Shown in pieces: positions 1 through 13,525 of a stretch of DNA of 64,000 nucleotides (position 1 is its first letter; each line of letters starts with the position of its first letter). This DNA comes from Sipunculus nudus (taxonomy: Eukaryota; Annelida; Sipuncula; Golfingiida; Sipunculidae): positions 47,352,079 to 47,416,078 of the forward strand of contig CM049309.1 in the NCBI GenBank assembly GCA_026874595.1, in the 5' to 3' direction. The notes beneath the pieces are model-generated. The model did not search any database, was not told where the DNA came from, and saw only the letters and a list, made by a program, of their open reading frames with translations. The position numbers were made by a program, and so were the translations under genes.

Positions 1-260
1 ACTGTAAATAAAATCAGAACCTTTTCTTTTTTGGCTGCACCTGAAACTAAGCTCCATGAGCCTTATATCTGTATGCAAGGGCCCTCATTCAGCATAAGCC
101 ATTGCAAGGGCCCTCATTCAGCATAGGCCATAGTTGCTTTTTTTCGGCCAACTTTGTAAAACAATGTTCTATATCAGTCACTTTTTGGTACCATTTGACA
201 AGTTTTTATAGACACATTTGTAAGTCTCGTCAAATCTCGTCATGTTTAACGTCAAAAGAG
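1..260 (+). repeat. copy of a dispersed repeat (also at 1545-1700)
   Basis: This stretch shares a string of phrases with 1545-1700 in the same order: an 'atcagaacctt' start, 'ggctgcacct', 'ctcca..agcc', 'caagggccctcatt' (there 'caagggacctcatt'), then 'tttgtaaaa'. Two ordered, diverged copies within 2 kb indicate an interspersed element of unknown class. I see no ends, inverted repeats or coding sequence. Confidence 0.5.
74..131 (+). repeat. 29-bp direct tandem duplication
   Basis: Two adjacent copies of a 29-bp unit starting TGCAAGGGCCCTCATTCAGC lie at 74-102 and 103-131. They differ by a single base, so the duplication is young, perhaps a replication slip inside the older repeat that covers this area. 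Confidence 0.9.
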
Positions 261-3200
261 AATATACGTGAAACGACGACAACTCGGTCACTTTTTATTG
301 AAGTCGGGTTTAGTTTTCTACATTGCTACGGTAGCATTCTTCCATTGAAACTGTTGAAAGTCTCGTCAACTTATAATCCATATTCAGGAACGTCATTAAA
401 GGAATATTTACAAATGTGCAGTCACTTATACACGAATGAACCTAGGATTTTGGGCCAAATAAGTGAATGTGAACATAGATTGGATAGAACGTCCCCCCCC
501 CCCCCCCGCCACAACCATTGCAGATTTCTAGATTTACAGTGTGGTTGGTCAAAATCACCCAAACACAATGAGAGTCTGAGAATATAAAACCACTATATAA
601 CTAGAAAGTCTGTGTGAAAAGTCAAATGAATCCAAGGGCACTGCATTACCTGTTGCCTTCTGACTTTTACTAATACCCAATATACAAGAAAATTATATGG
701 CAAGATCATACCCCTTTTCAACTAGCATGCGCACTGCGCGTTACGGTCGTCTGCAGTGTTCTGGTTCTGTGGGTAAAATAGCTTTGAGGGATTAGTTAAA
801 TGAACCAAGACTGATACACACCAGAGACTTCTCCAGTGGAACAGTACCTTTACAATAAAGATAGTTTTCACATTCATTTAATTTTATATATGAGCTGTGA
901 GTAATACCTACCTGATAGAGAGTCTGAGGGTTTAAATCAACTATATAACAGACGGCATGAGTTGCAAACTCTGAATACTTTATTTCTGAATAAAATGTCT
1001 TTTACCGTGCTATATAATAAGGGTTCATTTAATTACCTCATCTGAAAGTATTTGTAACTATACTCAAGTAAAAAAGCAATATACTGCATGTACACATACT
1101 TTTTATATTCTGAAAAATCTGAACCCAAATACAGTCCCTCAACATACTCTAGCCAAGCATGCTTCAAAAGCATTTCAAAAGTTATTACTTCACTCTAGTT
1201 ATAGTCGCCAGATACTAAAGTATTACCATTGTGTCTGTCTGTCTGTCTGTCTGTCTGCCTGTCTGTTTGTGTATCAATCAATTTTCTCGGGCATGTGTGA
1301 AGGCTAAGTCTGTAAACTCGGTCAAAATGTTATGAATGGCTTAGGAAAAAAAAGCTATTAATTTCTGTGCGGTCATGGCTTCGATGTATCTCGAAAAGTA
1401 TGAAATCTAATTTTTAACTGGTTTGTCAGACATTCCTGTGAGCAAAGTCTTCAAACTTTTTTTTTTTCATGCGGCCATGGCAACCAAGAAGCGTTGCAGC
1501 TCGAACACTAGGAGATACCATTTGTGTGCTACATCTAGATAAATTTAATCAATATCAGAACCTTAAGGCTGCACCTTATACTAGCCTCCAAGGTATTTTT
1601 TATTAGGACAAGGGACCTCATTCTGCAGTTACCATGGTTACGTATTCTTTAGCAGAATTTGTAAAATCTCTTTTTTTTATCTCGGTCAATTGTGCTGCTA
1701 AGATTATGTAATACTTTGAGCATGTATCTATACTTTTTACACTAGGCTGTAAAATTCGTAGAATATGGCAATCCTCGAATCCACGAAACCAATAAACCAG
1801 TGAATAAAACTACCTACATAATGTTGTCCCCTACTAATTAAAGGCACTTATGGCACTGATATAAATTGATTTTTTCATGTTTCAACAGTTAAACTAAAAA
1901 GAAGTTATCGTTCTTTTAGTTTAGGTGTTTTGACCAATATATTAAATTTATTCACCATGTACTTTGTCATGTACCGAAGCTCTGCAGTACCATACTAAAT
2001 TAATTTTGTGAATATGTATTTTTTGACACATTGTTTAATGGTGAGGTCACGCCAGGGTCTTTCTGCCAAGCCTGTTTTGGGAAATAACAGCTGACTAATC
2101 AGGTTAGTGGCACAACATGCGCGAGGCCTGGAACAGAGATAACTTAGGGAGCGGTTGGCGATCAAAGTACACTGGTGTCATGAAAGGTTGTTGTGAAAAA
2201 CTTTTTATAATGATAATGACCATATACGGTCACGTTCCTGAACTGAGGGAGTAACTCTGTTCAGGGGTGTTCGGTCGACAGTAATTCGCATCAAATTATA
2301 GCCTACTCCCGCAAGAGTAAAATGTTAGCACATTTAGCGAAATTTATATTCTATTTCAATTCCGAAATAACCTTTTATTTCTCAGTTCACAGATTGAGCG
2401 TTGTCGGTTCATGCATCTACCTGTCAGGAAAGGTTATTTGCAACTGTGAATCTAGGCCACAGTTCAAACGATCGCTATAAGGTCCCGATCAAGAATAACA
2501 AACTGTCTTTCTGCTGTCAGGTTACCTGTGTTAATAACTATGAGATTATTAGATTTTATTTGCCTCTCGTGTTATCCGGTTGGTTAATTAATTGACCTAT
2601 CGGCTTATATTTGATAATATAATTATGATTTCGGTCCATGCACACATATCCGATGAGATTTTTGACATCGTAGACAAGTAAAGGATTTAAAAAAAAAATG
2701 CGATATGTTTGTTTATTGTATCTAATCATTGATGCTAGGCAAACTTCTAGAATTATTTTGCGGTACAGAATTTTAAATTAATATACTTTTTTAAAAACTA
2801 TAAATGGTTATTTTATCATAATTGAAAATTTATTATGAGATATAATGTAGGAATTATGGACATATAATTTCTATTAATAAATTAATCCATTTATCCATAA
2901 AAGCAGACATTAATAAAGGTATGCACACAATTTATAATCAAGTTTGCAAATGTTATCATGAATTGTGTTTAATTATAAGTTGAGTAATGTTTGAATATAA
3001 AAGAAAACTTTTTTGATTTAAATATCTTTTTGTGGAGGTACCGACTTCCACTGTTTTAATGCTTCTTACACTAACTTACACTATAAATGGTTCGTTTTTG
3101 CGGGCTCCCTTTAAATGTGTGCCAGTCTGGCGCCTTCCTGTCAGGTGCGCGGGAACTTCATTCATATAATGAGCCCCGCGCTATCTCAGGTGTGAACCCG

Positions 3201-3520
3201 AGCCAGACAGCTGCTGGTTTAGAAACACTGGACAGCCATCGTATCTTTCCGAAGAGACTGCCCGTACTTGTCACACAGTCGTCTTCGGTCCCCGCATGTT
3301 GTTAAGCCTAATGCACGCTGAGTTATAAAACAGGTTTATGTAAGATAACTAGTGACCATCAGTTTTCAAGTTAATGTGATAAAATTTAACAAGGGTGACA
3401 ATTTGACCTTTTTTTATCTTCGATTTATCTAAAAAAATAATTGAACTTAAACCGGTAGACATTCACGTGTCAGTATCATGGGTCTTTTACATGAAGACAT
3501 CCAAAGCTTTTATGCAGTGA
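261..3520. other. no gene recognised; AT-rich with homopolymers
   Basis: The interval holds a C15 run at 493-507, a (GTCT)n tract near 1232-1268 and the second copy of the dispersed repeat at 1545-1700. The locally GC-richer stretch around 3090-3305 has a 72-codon open frame, but it shows no domain, splice context or codon pattern that I recognise. Nothing else could be supported as a gene. Confidence 0.5.
1232..1268 (+). repeat. (GTCT)n microsatellite
   Basis: About seven to nine near-perfect GTCT units followed by degenerate ones. The sequence after it (a cytosine-poor 'ttctcgggcatgtgtgaaggc' context) is reminiscent of repeat-element interiors, but no boundaries are visible. Confidence 0.85.
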
Positions 3521-3529
3521 TATAAGACC

Positions 3530-3935
3530 CAAATGCGGACTTTTAGTCCACTTTTTTTACGGGCTCGGGCTTGGACTCGAGGGTCATTCACCCGGTCTTG
3601 TACTCAGACACGTCGTAGGGCCCGAAAGTCAGACCGAGTCCATGCCAAGTTATAATTAAAAACTCTGTCACACATTAGAAAAACTTATGAACATTAACGG
3701 AGTAGTACAAAATAATAACTCTACATACTAAGCAATGCTCAGCATCGGGGGCTATAAATGTAACTTTAACCATTTAAGTAAAAGCATGTGTGAACTAAAT
3801 TAAAGATGTTCATGGTAACCTGAAATTTTTATTTTAAATAGTTTTTAAATGATATTTGTATTGGACTCGAACAAGAACCCGAGTGGCCAGGACTCAGACT
3901 TGCATTCGGACTCGGATGGTATGGACTAGACCACA
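3530..3935. repeat. degenerate repeat rich in GACTCG/GAGTCC words
   Basis: The words 'ggactcg', 'cgagtcc' and 'gactcag' recur at both ends of this interval, as they do inside the hAT-type MITE at 6993-7473. It may be an older relative of that element, but I could not find matching terminal inverted repeats or a target-site duplication here. Confidence 0.4.
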
Positions 3936-4128
3936 TAACTTCTTTTTTGAGAAAGAGAAATTATGCTCACACATTACCCAGTCGCAACCAGAGAGCTAGA
4001 CAGGGACAAAGACAAGCCGAGGTAAAGACCGACACCTGCGGAATGTTTATTTCAAGTCTTAAATTGACATAAAGACCGTTTTCGAGACCTATAACATAAC
4101 AGTACAAATTGTCTGTTGTAGGGTCTTT

Positions 4129-4402
4129 TAGGCAAAAAAAAATAAAATAAAAGGTATATGGTTCTCAGTCACCTCCCGCGTCAGTTTTAACCCCTCGCAT
4201 TAAACATTTTTATTTTGATTTTCATCTTTCAAGAAAATAAATAATTCAATTTTGATATGATTTCCTTTATTATTTTCATGCTTTTCCCTGATCATATGAA
4301 ATTTATATCTAAACATACATAAAAAGGTCAAAAATAAAATACCGCCCGCAGTGATTTCTAAAAAAAATGCCTGAGAACCATACCTTTAATTTTTTTTGCC
4401 TT
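4129..4402. mobile_element. TA-flanked MITE, copy 1 (decayed)
   Basis: The left end reads (T)TAGGC, an A-rich run, then AAAGGTATATGGTTCTCAG. The right end reads CTGAGAACCATACCTTT, a T-rich run, then GCCTT. These are about 35-bp terminal inverted repeats shared with copies at 12335, 14234 and 19031. There is no coding capacity. The TA duplication is blurred in this copy. It is a non-autonomous DNA transposon, possibly Tc1/mariner-like judging by the TA target. Confidence 0.8.
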
Positions 4403-5584
4403 GTTCGTCTTGCTTTTCATTTTACTTCCCCGCATGTGACTGCAATCTCAACGAGTTAAACTTTGACTAGCTTTGACTTTCAAAATGACTCGGCAAACAC
4501 ATGGGGTCCATCGGGACAACGCGGTGACTTTAGGGTGCGGTGTTTTCTTTTGCTGATGCACCATATGCACGACGAACACCTGTCCCTGTCTCCTCTGTTC
4601 ACTCATTATCTTGACCTTTGGCCCGATGCAGTGATTCATGACATAACCTTGATATTCCCTTGAACTTTGTTTGCAGTTCACCAGCTTGGAGGTACACCTA
4701 ATGTTGCCTTGAGGTACTGCATAAAACATGAAGGATTAATGAATTCACGAGATATTAATTTCATTTCAATCAGTGTTAGGGGACTATATGTTTTCTGTAA
4801 CCGTGCCCGCAGACAAGTGCATTTGTGTGTTGCAAACCATTAAATAATATTTAGCTCTACATAAGGGATGCAGGCGAGGCTGCTATTTTATATGCATATG
4901 TGTCATAAGCCATCGAGCTTTTCTTACAGAAGCGGGTTCGATCTGAATTGGTTGAAATAAAAGACTAATAGGAGGAACAACAAGAGACGTGTTTCCACTT
5001 TTAGCTACGAATCATATCACTGTTTATTCCTATATACCCCAACAAGGCTGTTACCTTGAGATAAATGCCGTATAAGGTTACTTTCTAGACTGTCTGGGAA
5101 ACAAAGAGAATTAATCTTAATTTATGTCAGAATGAAGGTTTGGTGTTAAGAGACATGGTACATGTTTACATGGGGATCCTTGGTTAGATCGTATAATAAT
5201 AGGGCCTGAAATTGGGGCGAGGTAGGCTGATCAGCTAATAAGAGTACATGAACTTGTGCTTTCCGATAGATTTTGATTGAAGCGTGTTAGTCACATAAGC
5301 TAGCATAATATCAACTCTGAACACTAGAATTTTGCAATCATCGGGCAACCCTCCCCCGGACGCCCGCAAATCAGCCACGGTGGCAAATCGTCTAAAAACG
5401 TCTTATTTGGCCCATAGTCCAAGGTTCGTTTGTGTACAAGTGACTGTACGTTATAATTCCTCGATGAAGTTCAGGAATTCGGGTTATGTGCTGGTTCTAC
5501 CTCAATTTATTTAAGGATTGCTTAACTAAGTACATCTGCATAATCGCATTCCTTTTCGGACTATGTGACAGGGGCTTACACACG
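4403..5584. other. no gene recognised
   Basis: Short open frames here are unsupported by splice signals, domains or codon bias. I see no repeat ends or RNA-like structure. Confidence 0.45.
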
Positions 5585-5589
5585 ATAAC

Positions 5590-5786
5590 AAGGCTCGGGG
5601 TACCACTCCTGCGGGTCCTGGGTGTGGGTCTTCCCCATAATAAGTAAAACACGACTATTGGAGAGTCTGCCAATTAAGCGATGGCGCTCAACCGCCGTGA
5701 AATATCTCACCCCCTTGGCTGAGGTCGAACTCACGACCTCCCGTGTTAAAATCCTTTGCTCTTACCCTAGACCACGGAAGCCGGTC
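5590..5786 (-). mobile_element. tRNA-derived SINE (minus strand)
   Basis: Read on the minus strand from 5786, the sequence begins like a tRNA. The A-box-like TGGTCTAGGGT is at 5764-5774 and the B-box GAGTTCGACCTC at 5721-5732, with normal tRNA spacing. A non-tRNA body follows for about 120 bp. Internal RNA polymerase III promoters plus an unrelated body are the signature of a SINE. The tRNA-like part lacks a clean acceptor stem, so it is not a functional tRNA gene. The 3' end is not sharply defined. Confidence 0.7.
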
Positions 5787-5792
5787 ATCAAA

Positions 5793-6984
5793 ATCAAATA
5801 GTTACTTCCTTGGTCCATTCCCGAAATGCTCTAAAAAATTCACGAGATTCCGTCCATGACTGCGTGGGTTTTGTTATGTGCAAACACACACAAAAACACA
5901 CACGAACGGGGAGGAAGCATACCCTCTTGGCGGAGGCAAAATAAATATAGCTAGGCAATCGGTGATTTTGCAATACGTGAGAAATATCACCCCAAAGTTT
6001 GATACAGCTATTGATAAAGAAAGGAATCATTAGCCCCTATAAGCTCTCTGTACAGGCGGTGGCCTAATTTGAAATCAGGGTCGTGGCATGGTCGCCAGCT
6101 GTGTGAAGTGGGAGTTGTCTGTTTGAACAAGATTGTTTTATAGGCGTGGTCTTGAGTTCTATAGAAAGTTCTTATATACCAAACCAAGGTGTTAATGGGA
6201 ACTGTTAGGGATACTCTGCGGTGTTTTTATATAATGTTTGGTCCTTTGCTTCTTTTTATTAAATAAAATATTTAAATAAATTACATATAAATATACAAAT
6301 TAAATATTTAAATGAAGCGGGACTCAATTTAAAACGAACAGGACAAATAGAGAAGAGAGCAGGTGACCAAGGCAGTTGCAGCACAGTCTGACAGATGGGA
6401 GATGTGTGTATTACAATTCAGTCAATAATAAGTTACCGGATTAATTTTTTTTGTTTGCATTTCTTTGCATGGTGATACAAAATAGTTGTGGATGTGGTCT
6501 ATTTCCTTGTATTTGAATTAAAATTGTTGCTTGGCTCAGAATTTATATTACGACAAACTGTAAAATGTAACATCAGTCTTAATAAACTAGTCATAAATGA
6601 GCAGATCAAATTTTAAGACAACCCAGGCAAGGCATTTATTAAAAGATATTGGCCGATCCCGTCGTTTGATGTAAATGCAGATAATATCTTGAAGATTTTA
6701 TAAAAAAAATTAGAAAAATGCGCACACGTTTTCCATTTTGTATTAACGTGCTGATAAGAGAGAAAAGGCCCGTCCAGTGTTTACCAAACGCGTTCAACAT
6801 CAGTGGGCCAATCAGACGAATCAGTTTTTGCAAATGACAAAAGATGGCGTTGCTTCATCAGCAAAAGCTAGTGACCTTTTTTAACTTCTGCACATGCGCA
6901 GTAGACCACCTCCGGTCACATGTTTTTTAATGTCAACAATGGCACGTGCGCTAGCAGCTTGTATATAAGCATTTTAATACATGT
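5793..6984. other. no gene recognised
   Basis: AT-rich sequence with short unsupported open frames. Nothing else was recognised. Confidence 0.45.
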
Positions 6985-6992
6985 ACCTGAGG

Positions 6993-7473
6993 CAGTGGTG
7001 TAGTCGAGTCCACACCATCCCAGTCCAAGTGCAAGTCAGGGTCCAGACTACTCGATTCCGAGTCCTGAAGGTTCGAGTCCAAGTCCATCTTCTTCGAGTC
7101 CCAGTCATTTGGAACTCGTATCCAAGTCCTAGTCCGATACAAATATTCTTTCAAAGAAGTGGTAATTTTAGATGATCATGTACATGCTTAAGTTAGTTCA
7201 AACATATTTAACTACTAGTATATATTGGTGAATTACATGTAGCTCACGATGCAGAGACTCGTATATATAGTGTAATTATTTTGTAATTTTCGGTTAGTAA
7301 TTACAAAATAATTACGAAAGTCATTATAGTGTATGACATATTTTTTTCTTATCGACTCGAAAAGGACTCGGCGTGTTTTCTCGAGTCCTCAACTCCGAGC
7401 ACAAGTCCGAGTCCAGGACCCTCGAGTCCAAGTCCGAATACCTAAAATAGTGGAGACAAGTCCTACATCACTG
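6993..7473. mobile_element. hAT-type MITE, 481 bp
   Basis: The element starts CAGTGGTGTAG and ends CTACATCACTG, an 11-bp terminal inverted repeat with one mismatch. It is flanked by 8-bp direct repeats, ACCTGAGG at 6985-6992 and ACCTATGG at 7474-7481 (6 of 8 identical). An 8-bp duplication with CAG..CTG ends is the hallmark of hAT transposons. The interior repeats GAGTCC/GGACTCG words, which give mirror open frames on both strands that are not genes. There is no transposase, so it is non-autonomous. Confidence 0.85.
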
Positions 7474-7481
7474 ACCTATGG

Positions 7482-10400
7482 GGCGTTATAAGAACTATTT
7501 CCCAGGAATAACCTGTAGTTCAACAATATATATAGCCAGAACTGGCTAGAAATACCTAAATTTTACTCATAAGACAAGTGAATAACTGATTTAACCGAAT
7601 TGAAAAAATAGGTCATGGGTCATCGTGTCCTTGGGCCCCTGTTAAGAACGATTTAGGAGGGACAAGACACGTGGCTATAGTTTAACATGAAATTATGCCA
7701 GCTGCAACGAAAAAAAAAAAAAAAAAAAAAAAAACAAGGGTCCAATGACCCAAAGCTCACCTGTTATTTGTTCCTTTATAAATACTGGAAAAGCTAGAAT
7801 TATTTTATTTCACGTAGAAAACTTTTTATATCTTACAGTTGATTGAACAATTTGAGATGTGTATACATGAATATTTTTATGTGTATAAAAGTTTCTCATA
7901 TCCTGTTTAATGCAGTTTCAAAAATGACCGTGCAACCCTACTTTTGCCATAAAATGAATACATGTGGACAAAATTAGGTGACAACTAAACCCAGCTAAAA
8001 GAACAAAACTAACTGCACCATCAACAGACATAATTAAGGGACTCATCCTTAGATATACCACTGGATAGCCCGAACTGACCATGCTATTTTGCTAAAGAAA
8101 AGTATATAAAAGTATTTACACCTGAAAAAAGACAAACAATTATAAAAAGGAGCTTTTCATAAAAAAGTATAATACTTTTAAAAACGTATAAAATGGCAAC
8201 ACTTTGACTAACATGGGAGCATATCGTTCACAGTGATATTTGAGAAGTCCCTTTATCAGGACATGCGAGGTCTGAACATATAATCTTTATTATTATTTGT
8301 ACTTTGTTCAGTGGTGGACGGGCATATGACAGAAGAGGCCAAACACTAGTACACAGATAATGTTCATATTGATGAGCTACAGTAAATAAAAAGAATAAAA
8401 AACACAAAAACAAAATTATCGGCCATGATATGTGAAACTTTTTTTAATTAATCCATTAGACTTATGTAGTTGCTATCAAAGATCAACAGAATCTTAAGAT
8501 GCAATGCGAAATATGACTGGACGACTGAAACTTTAACATTTCACCAATAAATTTAAATTGGATCCATACGCAAGGCATATAATTTTTTCTACGCAAAAAG
8601 TGAACTGGTTTCTGATTTTATATGACGTTAAATCGAAAGGACCTCTCTTAGTAAAATTTCACAACAGTTCATGACAGTTCATATTTTATCAAATGCAAAA
8701 TGTTTGGTTTCTTTAATAAAAAAAGTTTACATAATTTTTAATAATTAACATATTTCCTTGCGTCGAGGATTTTTTTTTTTTTGTGGCCCGAACAATATCA
8801 TAAGACCGACGTGGCTCTAAGCGGTCAACATGCACAGCAGATATTGAGGTAATTAATTGAGATACTTCTTCGTTTTGTATTGAGGGAAACCAATAGCTAT
8901 AAAAGTGCACATCTGCTAACACTGATTACGAAGTCCTTTCTTTGCAAAAGCAAATAAAAAAATGCTAACAGTAAATAAATATAAACTAGTTTATTTATCT
9001 TCATGCAATGCAGTCCAATCTGTGAACTAATTACAGTTAATTTATTGATTAACCACCAGATGGCGCAATACCAGGTTTTAAAATATTTTTGGGGCGTTCC
9101 AAACACCAATAAGAATTGAACATCCCCTTTCGGCACAGAATAAACATACTCCGTAATATAGGAAATTTCACATTATTTTCAAATCAAAGGGGGTTTCAGT
9201 TTATTTTAAACAAAAAAAAATTACATGCAACAGAAATACCAACTAAAAAAGTATGCATATATGAAAAGTCAATGAGGTTATGCTGAATGAAACAAATTAC
9301 CAAGCGATTGTTCCATTATCATAAATATAATATTTGATACTAACATCAGGTATTTAAAAACTATATGATGCGAGGTTAAATATGATAATTGCCTTAGCCC
9401 TTGGTGTCATCACACTCTTTCAAATTATAAACATATTTAAATTATAATCATATCTGTCAAACTAAAAACCTTTTTAAAGAATTATAAAATATAACTATAC
9501 ATTTATTAAAAATAAAATTTTTAAAATTATAATGCTTCTTCCTTTATTCTTATTATGGATCATAATGCCATACATGTTAAAGTAAATTATTTAATATCTA
9601 AGACAAATTCAAGGGAAAAAATACAATTTGAGGAGAGCACGCGCGGATTGGTGTAACAGCTGGTTTAAAATAAAATATCTAGTAGTGATATCAGCTGTCC
9701 CTAAAAAGACACTGCCGGCCCAAAACTAATTTATAAATTCTGTATTAATATATATATATTGGTCATGATATAGTCAATGAACATAGCTGACCTAAAACTG
9801 ATTGACAACATCTATACTACTACAAGCAGGATTAAATATAGTGATTGGAACAATATACTTATCAGAAAGATTTGCAGATTTTGTTTATTTTGGATATCAT
9901 GTATAATCAGTGTATTAAACTACCCCAAACTGAATAAAAAAAAATCTGTATGTACACATATATATTTGAGCACAGTCGACCCCAAATGATCTCAAGATTC
10001 TGAACTAATGCATGCTGGACCAATATTAAGGAACACATGTCACCTAAATTATATGCATTTTCTATTTCAACAGTCTGGCATTTAAATGATACAGGAATTC
10101 TGTTCTGCAATATACTGGACACACACTCAATGAACAATACACAATGCAGTTCACTGCAGTTAATGTACGCAGTGTATACCACAAACTGATTTGGCGAATC
10201 TGTATGAACTATAGCTCACAGGAGTACTAAAAAAATAAATAAGTAATCCCATGGGCCTTGTTTGATAAGAAAATGAAATGGTGGACAATCAAAAGAAACC
10301 AACAGCCCCCCCCCCCCCCCCAAAAAAAAAATAAAGACAACCACTCAAAATCTCTGGACAAGCCCTACCCCATATGAAATACAGAACAAAGTCCCTTTCT

Positions 10401-12332
10401 CCCTCTCAGAGTATCAATATTTACTTCACGGCCACAAAATATTATGAAATATATACTTTCATTAAAATATAATACATTTTGTTCAGTTTTCAACACTATA
10501 GTTCTCTCAATTAAAATTTGTTTTATATATTCAAAAACACTGGCTAACATTAATGACAATTCAATAAGGCAACTGATACATGCACTAATCTAAATTTTTC
10601 TCAATAAAAGATGATGCATCACAGGATTGAATTAAAGGCCGCTATGACATTTTACGTCAGCATCGCATGGGTACTACTATATAGATATATATAATGTAAC
10701 AAACAAACAAATTTTCATCTTAAAAATAACATGATCAAAACCTGATAATATTAATAAAACCTTTGTGCTTTTCTGCAGAATGTTTTTACTCACATATTTC
10801 TTGCTATAAATAATCTGGTTGCAGCACAATAAAAAAATTACAACTGAAGTATTCACAAAGAAAATTGTGGACAGTGCAACCATTTACTCAGCCCCCACAC
10901 AAACAATGATAACTAATTATTAGGACAGCGAGATTATAACAATTTCACAAGAATATCATATTTTCATGAATTAAGTGAACCACTATAAGTGATGTGTATT
11001 TTTCACATTCAACTGAAAAATTAATTGTCAAACAATATCAACCTCTAAATACTTATATTTGTCCAAGGCCATTCTAGCCACTTTGCAACAGGGTTAACAG
11101 AACTCCACATTTCCTACAAACTCATGCACGTTATGTTTTGCATTCTGCAGATCACAAAGTATCTCTTGAGAAACATAAAAAGGATCAATCCCCGAGAAAT
11201 ATGACAAGGTTATGAAGTCAGTATAAAGGTTGAACCAATTTGCCAAGGCTCAGAGAAAAGATTTAACAAAAAGAAGTATCTAATTGACCCATAACATTTC
11301 ATACCTGTGACAACTTCTACTGTGGCACACTACAATACAAAAGATGAAATACCCTTCTTTGATATGGAAGGCTCAACATAATACCAGACTGTATTTTTTT
11401 CATATAAATATACCTATCAATCCAATTGACTCTTCAAAGCAATCTTATCAAAAGCAATGAAGTTGTGAAATTGTCCCTATTAATGTTAGAATGAAAGCCA
11501 GCCTGATGAACAGACAGGGGGTAGGAGTCCCATACAATTACCATACTGGTATGATATGCCTATGTTGATTATACATATACAATTATATAAAAAAAAATGA
11601 TTTATCCATTTGGATCATTTCACATGTTGGGTGCAGTTGTTTCCTTGGTCACATTTTATCACCAAAAAAAAAACTGCCATACTGGTATGTATGGAATGTA
11701 TCGGTAAAATGTTGTTTGTTGTAAATGAAGAGAGTATTCCTGTGCAGTATCACGTTTTGGCTCACATGGTAAACTATATATATACACAAAAAAAGAGGTT
11801 ATCGCAGTATCGCAGGCATCTATTGACTAACAAGCTATGGAAACTTGTACCCCTCAGCAAACACAATAGAAACTAGACAAAACAGGAACAATTTTAAATG
11901 TCATAACAACATAAAAACATTAAGAAACACTGACCTAATTGTCATGCAGAATATCAATATGACATCGTGTAAAAAGCACACTTAATATCACATAAATTAA
12001 CAATTTATGAAACAATCTCACATTTAAAGTAAGCCATTTTTAATTTACTGCATTGTCTGTTGATAGAAAAAACTTTCGTAAGCTTAATTACAAGCCTTAA
12101 TAAAAGAATTTTCAATATGAAGTGAATAGAGGATTCAACTTTATACTAAAGTCTTTGGCAGCTATGCTTTCACAGACCTTGTTTCAGCAAGCTGCTCTGG
12201 CACCTATTTCATGAATAATGAACAAGGCATCGAAACAATGAAAAGACATTGGTACATTTGTTTAATGCAGCTGCAAGAGCACACTGCTGTTAGTACTAGA
12301 GAAAACATTAGGCACTACCAAGATTGCATCAA
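7482..12332. other. 4.8 kb without a recognisable gene
   Basis: Strongly AT-rich, with an A25 run at 7710-7734 and a C16 run followed by an A-run at 10306-10330. The open frames are short, scattered on both strands, and lack domains or plausible splice contexts. It lies downstream (3') of the minus-strand DMRT gene. Long 3' UTR or regulatory sequence cannot be excluded. Confidence 0.5.
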
Positions 12333-12334
12333 TA

Positions 12335-12662
12335 AGGCAAAAAAAAAAAAGAAAAAGGTTTGGTTCTCAGACACTTTTTTTCAGAAATTAGTGCGAATGG
12401 GCAATTTTTCTTTTTTACTTTTATTTGTATGTTTTTGAAAAAAGTCATATGATCATGGAAAAACATGATAATTATTGAAATTTTTTTTGCTTAACATGAC
12501 AAAGTAAATCTTATCAAAATTGTATTGTCTTCTTGAAAGAAATGTCCGAGTGGCTGGAATTCTGGAGTTTCTGTTGAAATTCAAAATAATAAAATTTTGA
12601 TGAGGGGGTAAAAATTGATTGCGTGTGGTGCCTGAAAACCATACCTTTTATTTTTTTTGCCT
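12335..12662. mobile_element. TA-flanked MITE, copy 2
   Basis: The element begins AGGC plus an A-run, then AAAAAGGTTTGGTTCTCAG. It ends CTGAAAACCATACCTTTTA, a T-run, then GCCT. TA dinucleotides flank both sides (12333-12334 and 12663-12664), as expected of a TA target duplication. It is 328 bp, AT-rich and has no transposase. Confidence 0.88.
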
Positions 12663-13396
12663 TATATGACCAATCAAATAAAGCCATGTAAACCTGTTTT
12701 TTGTCCATTTGTTTTGTTCAGACAGCTGATGAACAGTTAATTATTTACTTTTGTTCTTTGGACCCAATTTGCAGTTTTGATTTGAACCTGACCACTTGCA
12801 GGTTTGTTCACTATTAATGAAATATAAGCCAGAGTGGATTGCTGAATCAAGGTCTGTGAGAGTTTAGCTGCCACACACTTGATAGATAAGACTATTCTGC
12901 CATGGCAGTTGTACACACACACCCTGCATCCCATTTTCAACATTTCCAAACTTTACTGGTAAAATTTTAATGAGGCACCAAGTAACAGTTACTTCAGAAT
13001 AAATTTACATAGTAACTGAATATGAATACAAAAATTTACATCTGCCTTAAAATTTGACATCTCTGAGGGAAGAAAATATATTTTTGTACATCATTTTGGT
13101 ATATTTAGTCTTATATTCAGAAATAAATCACTCAAGCTGCAAGACTCTCTGTCCTACAGTTGCTGAAAGAGAAACCATAGTCCTTTGCAGACTGACACAG
13201 AGTAAACCCTCACCTAACACCCACCTCAGTTTAGCGACCATCTTAAAAAATTACCATTTTTTCTTGGTTTAAATTCTAATTTTCTCTTTACATAAGACCT
13301 GGCTCAGGGAACCACCTCAAAAATGTGACCGCTTTATCAGGGTCCCGTTGGTGGTCATAATTTCAAAGTTTCACAGTATATTCAGAAACCGACATT

Positions 13397-13402
13397 TTTA
13401 TT
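13397..13402 (-). terminator. candidate polyadenylation signal of the DMRT gene
   Basis: AATAAA on the minus strand, about 125 bp beyond the TAG stop at 13526-13528. It is the nearest canonical hexamer at a plausible 3' UTR distance. Given the AT content it may be fortuitous. Confidence 0.35.
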
Positions 13403-13525
13403 TCACAAGTTTACAAACTGAAAACAGTCACAGCAGTGATCATGCTACATACTCCTGATTTGAACAGCACAGTTCAATTCCAAATCAGGTTGACAGTCTG
13501 CTGGAGGCCTTGCTATGGTATCAGT

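Noticed and set aside
102..587. 161-codon open frame on the plus strand
   Set aside because: It spans the 29-bp duplication and a C15 run encoding prolines, lies in a dispersed repeat, and has no domain or splice signal.
3087..3305. 72-codon open frame in a GC-richer patch
   Set aside because: No recognisable motif, no partner exons and no supporting codon pattern. GC content alone is insufficient.
6951..7175. Open frames on both strands with Ser/Asp or Val/Arg repeats
   Set aside because: They are translations of the GAGTCC-rich interior of a hAT-type MITE.
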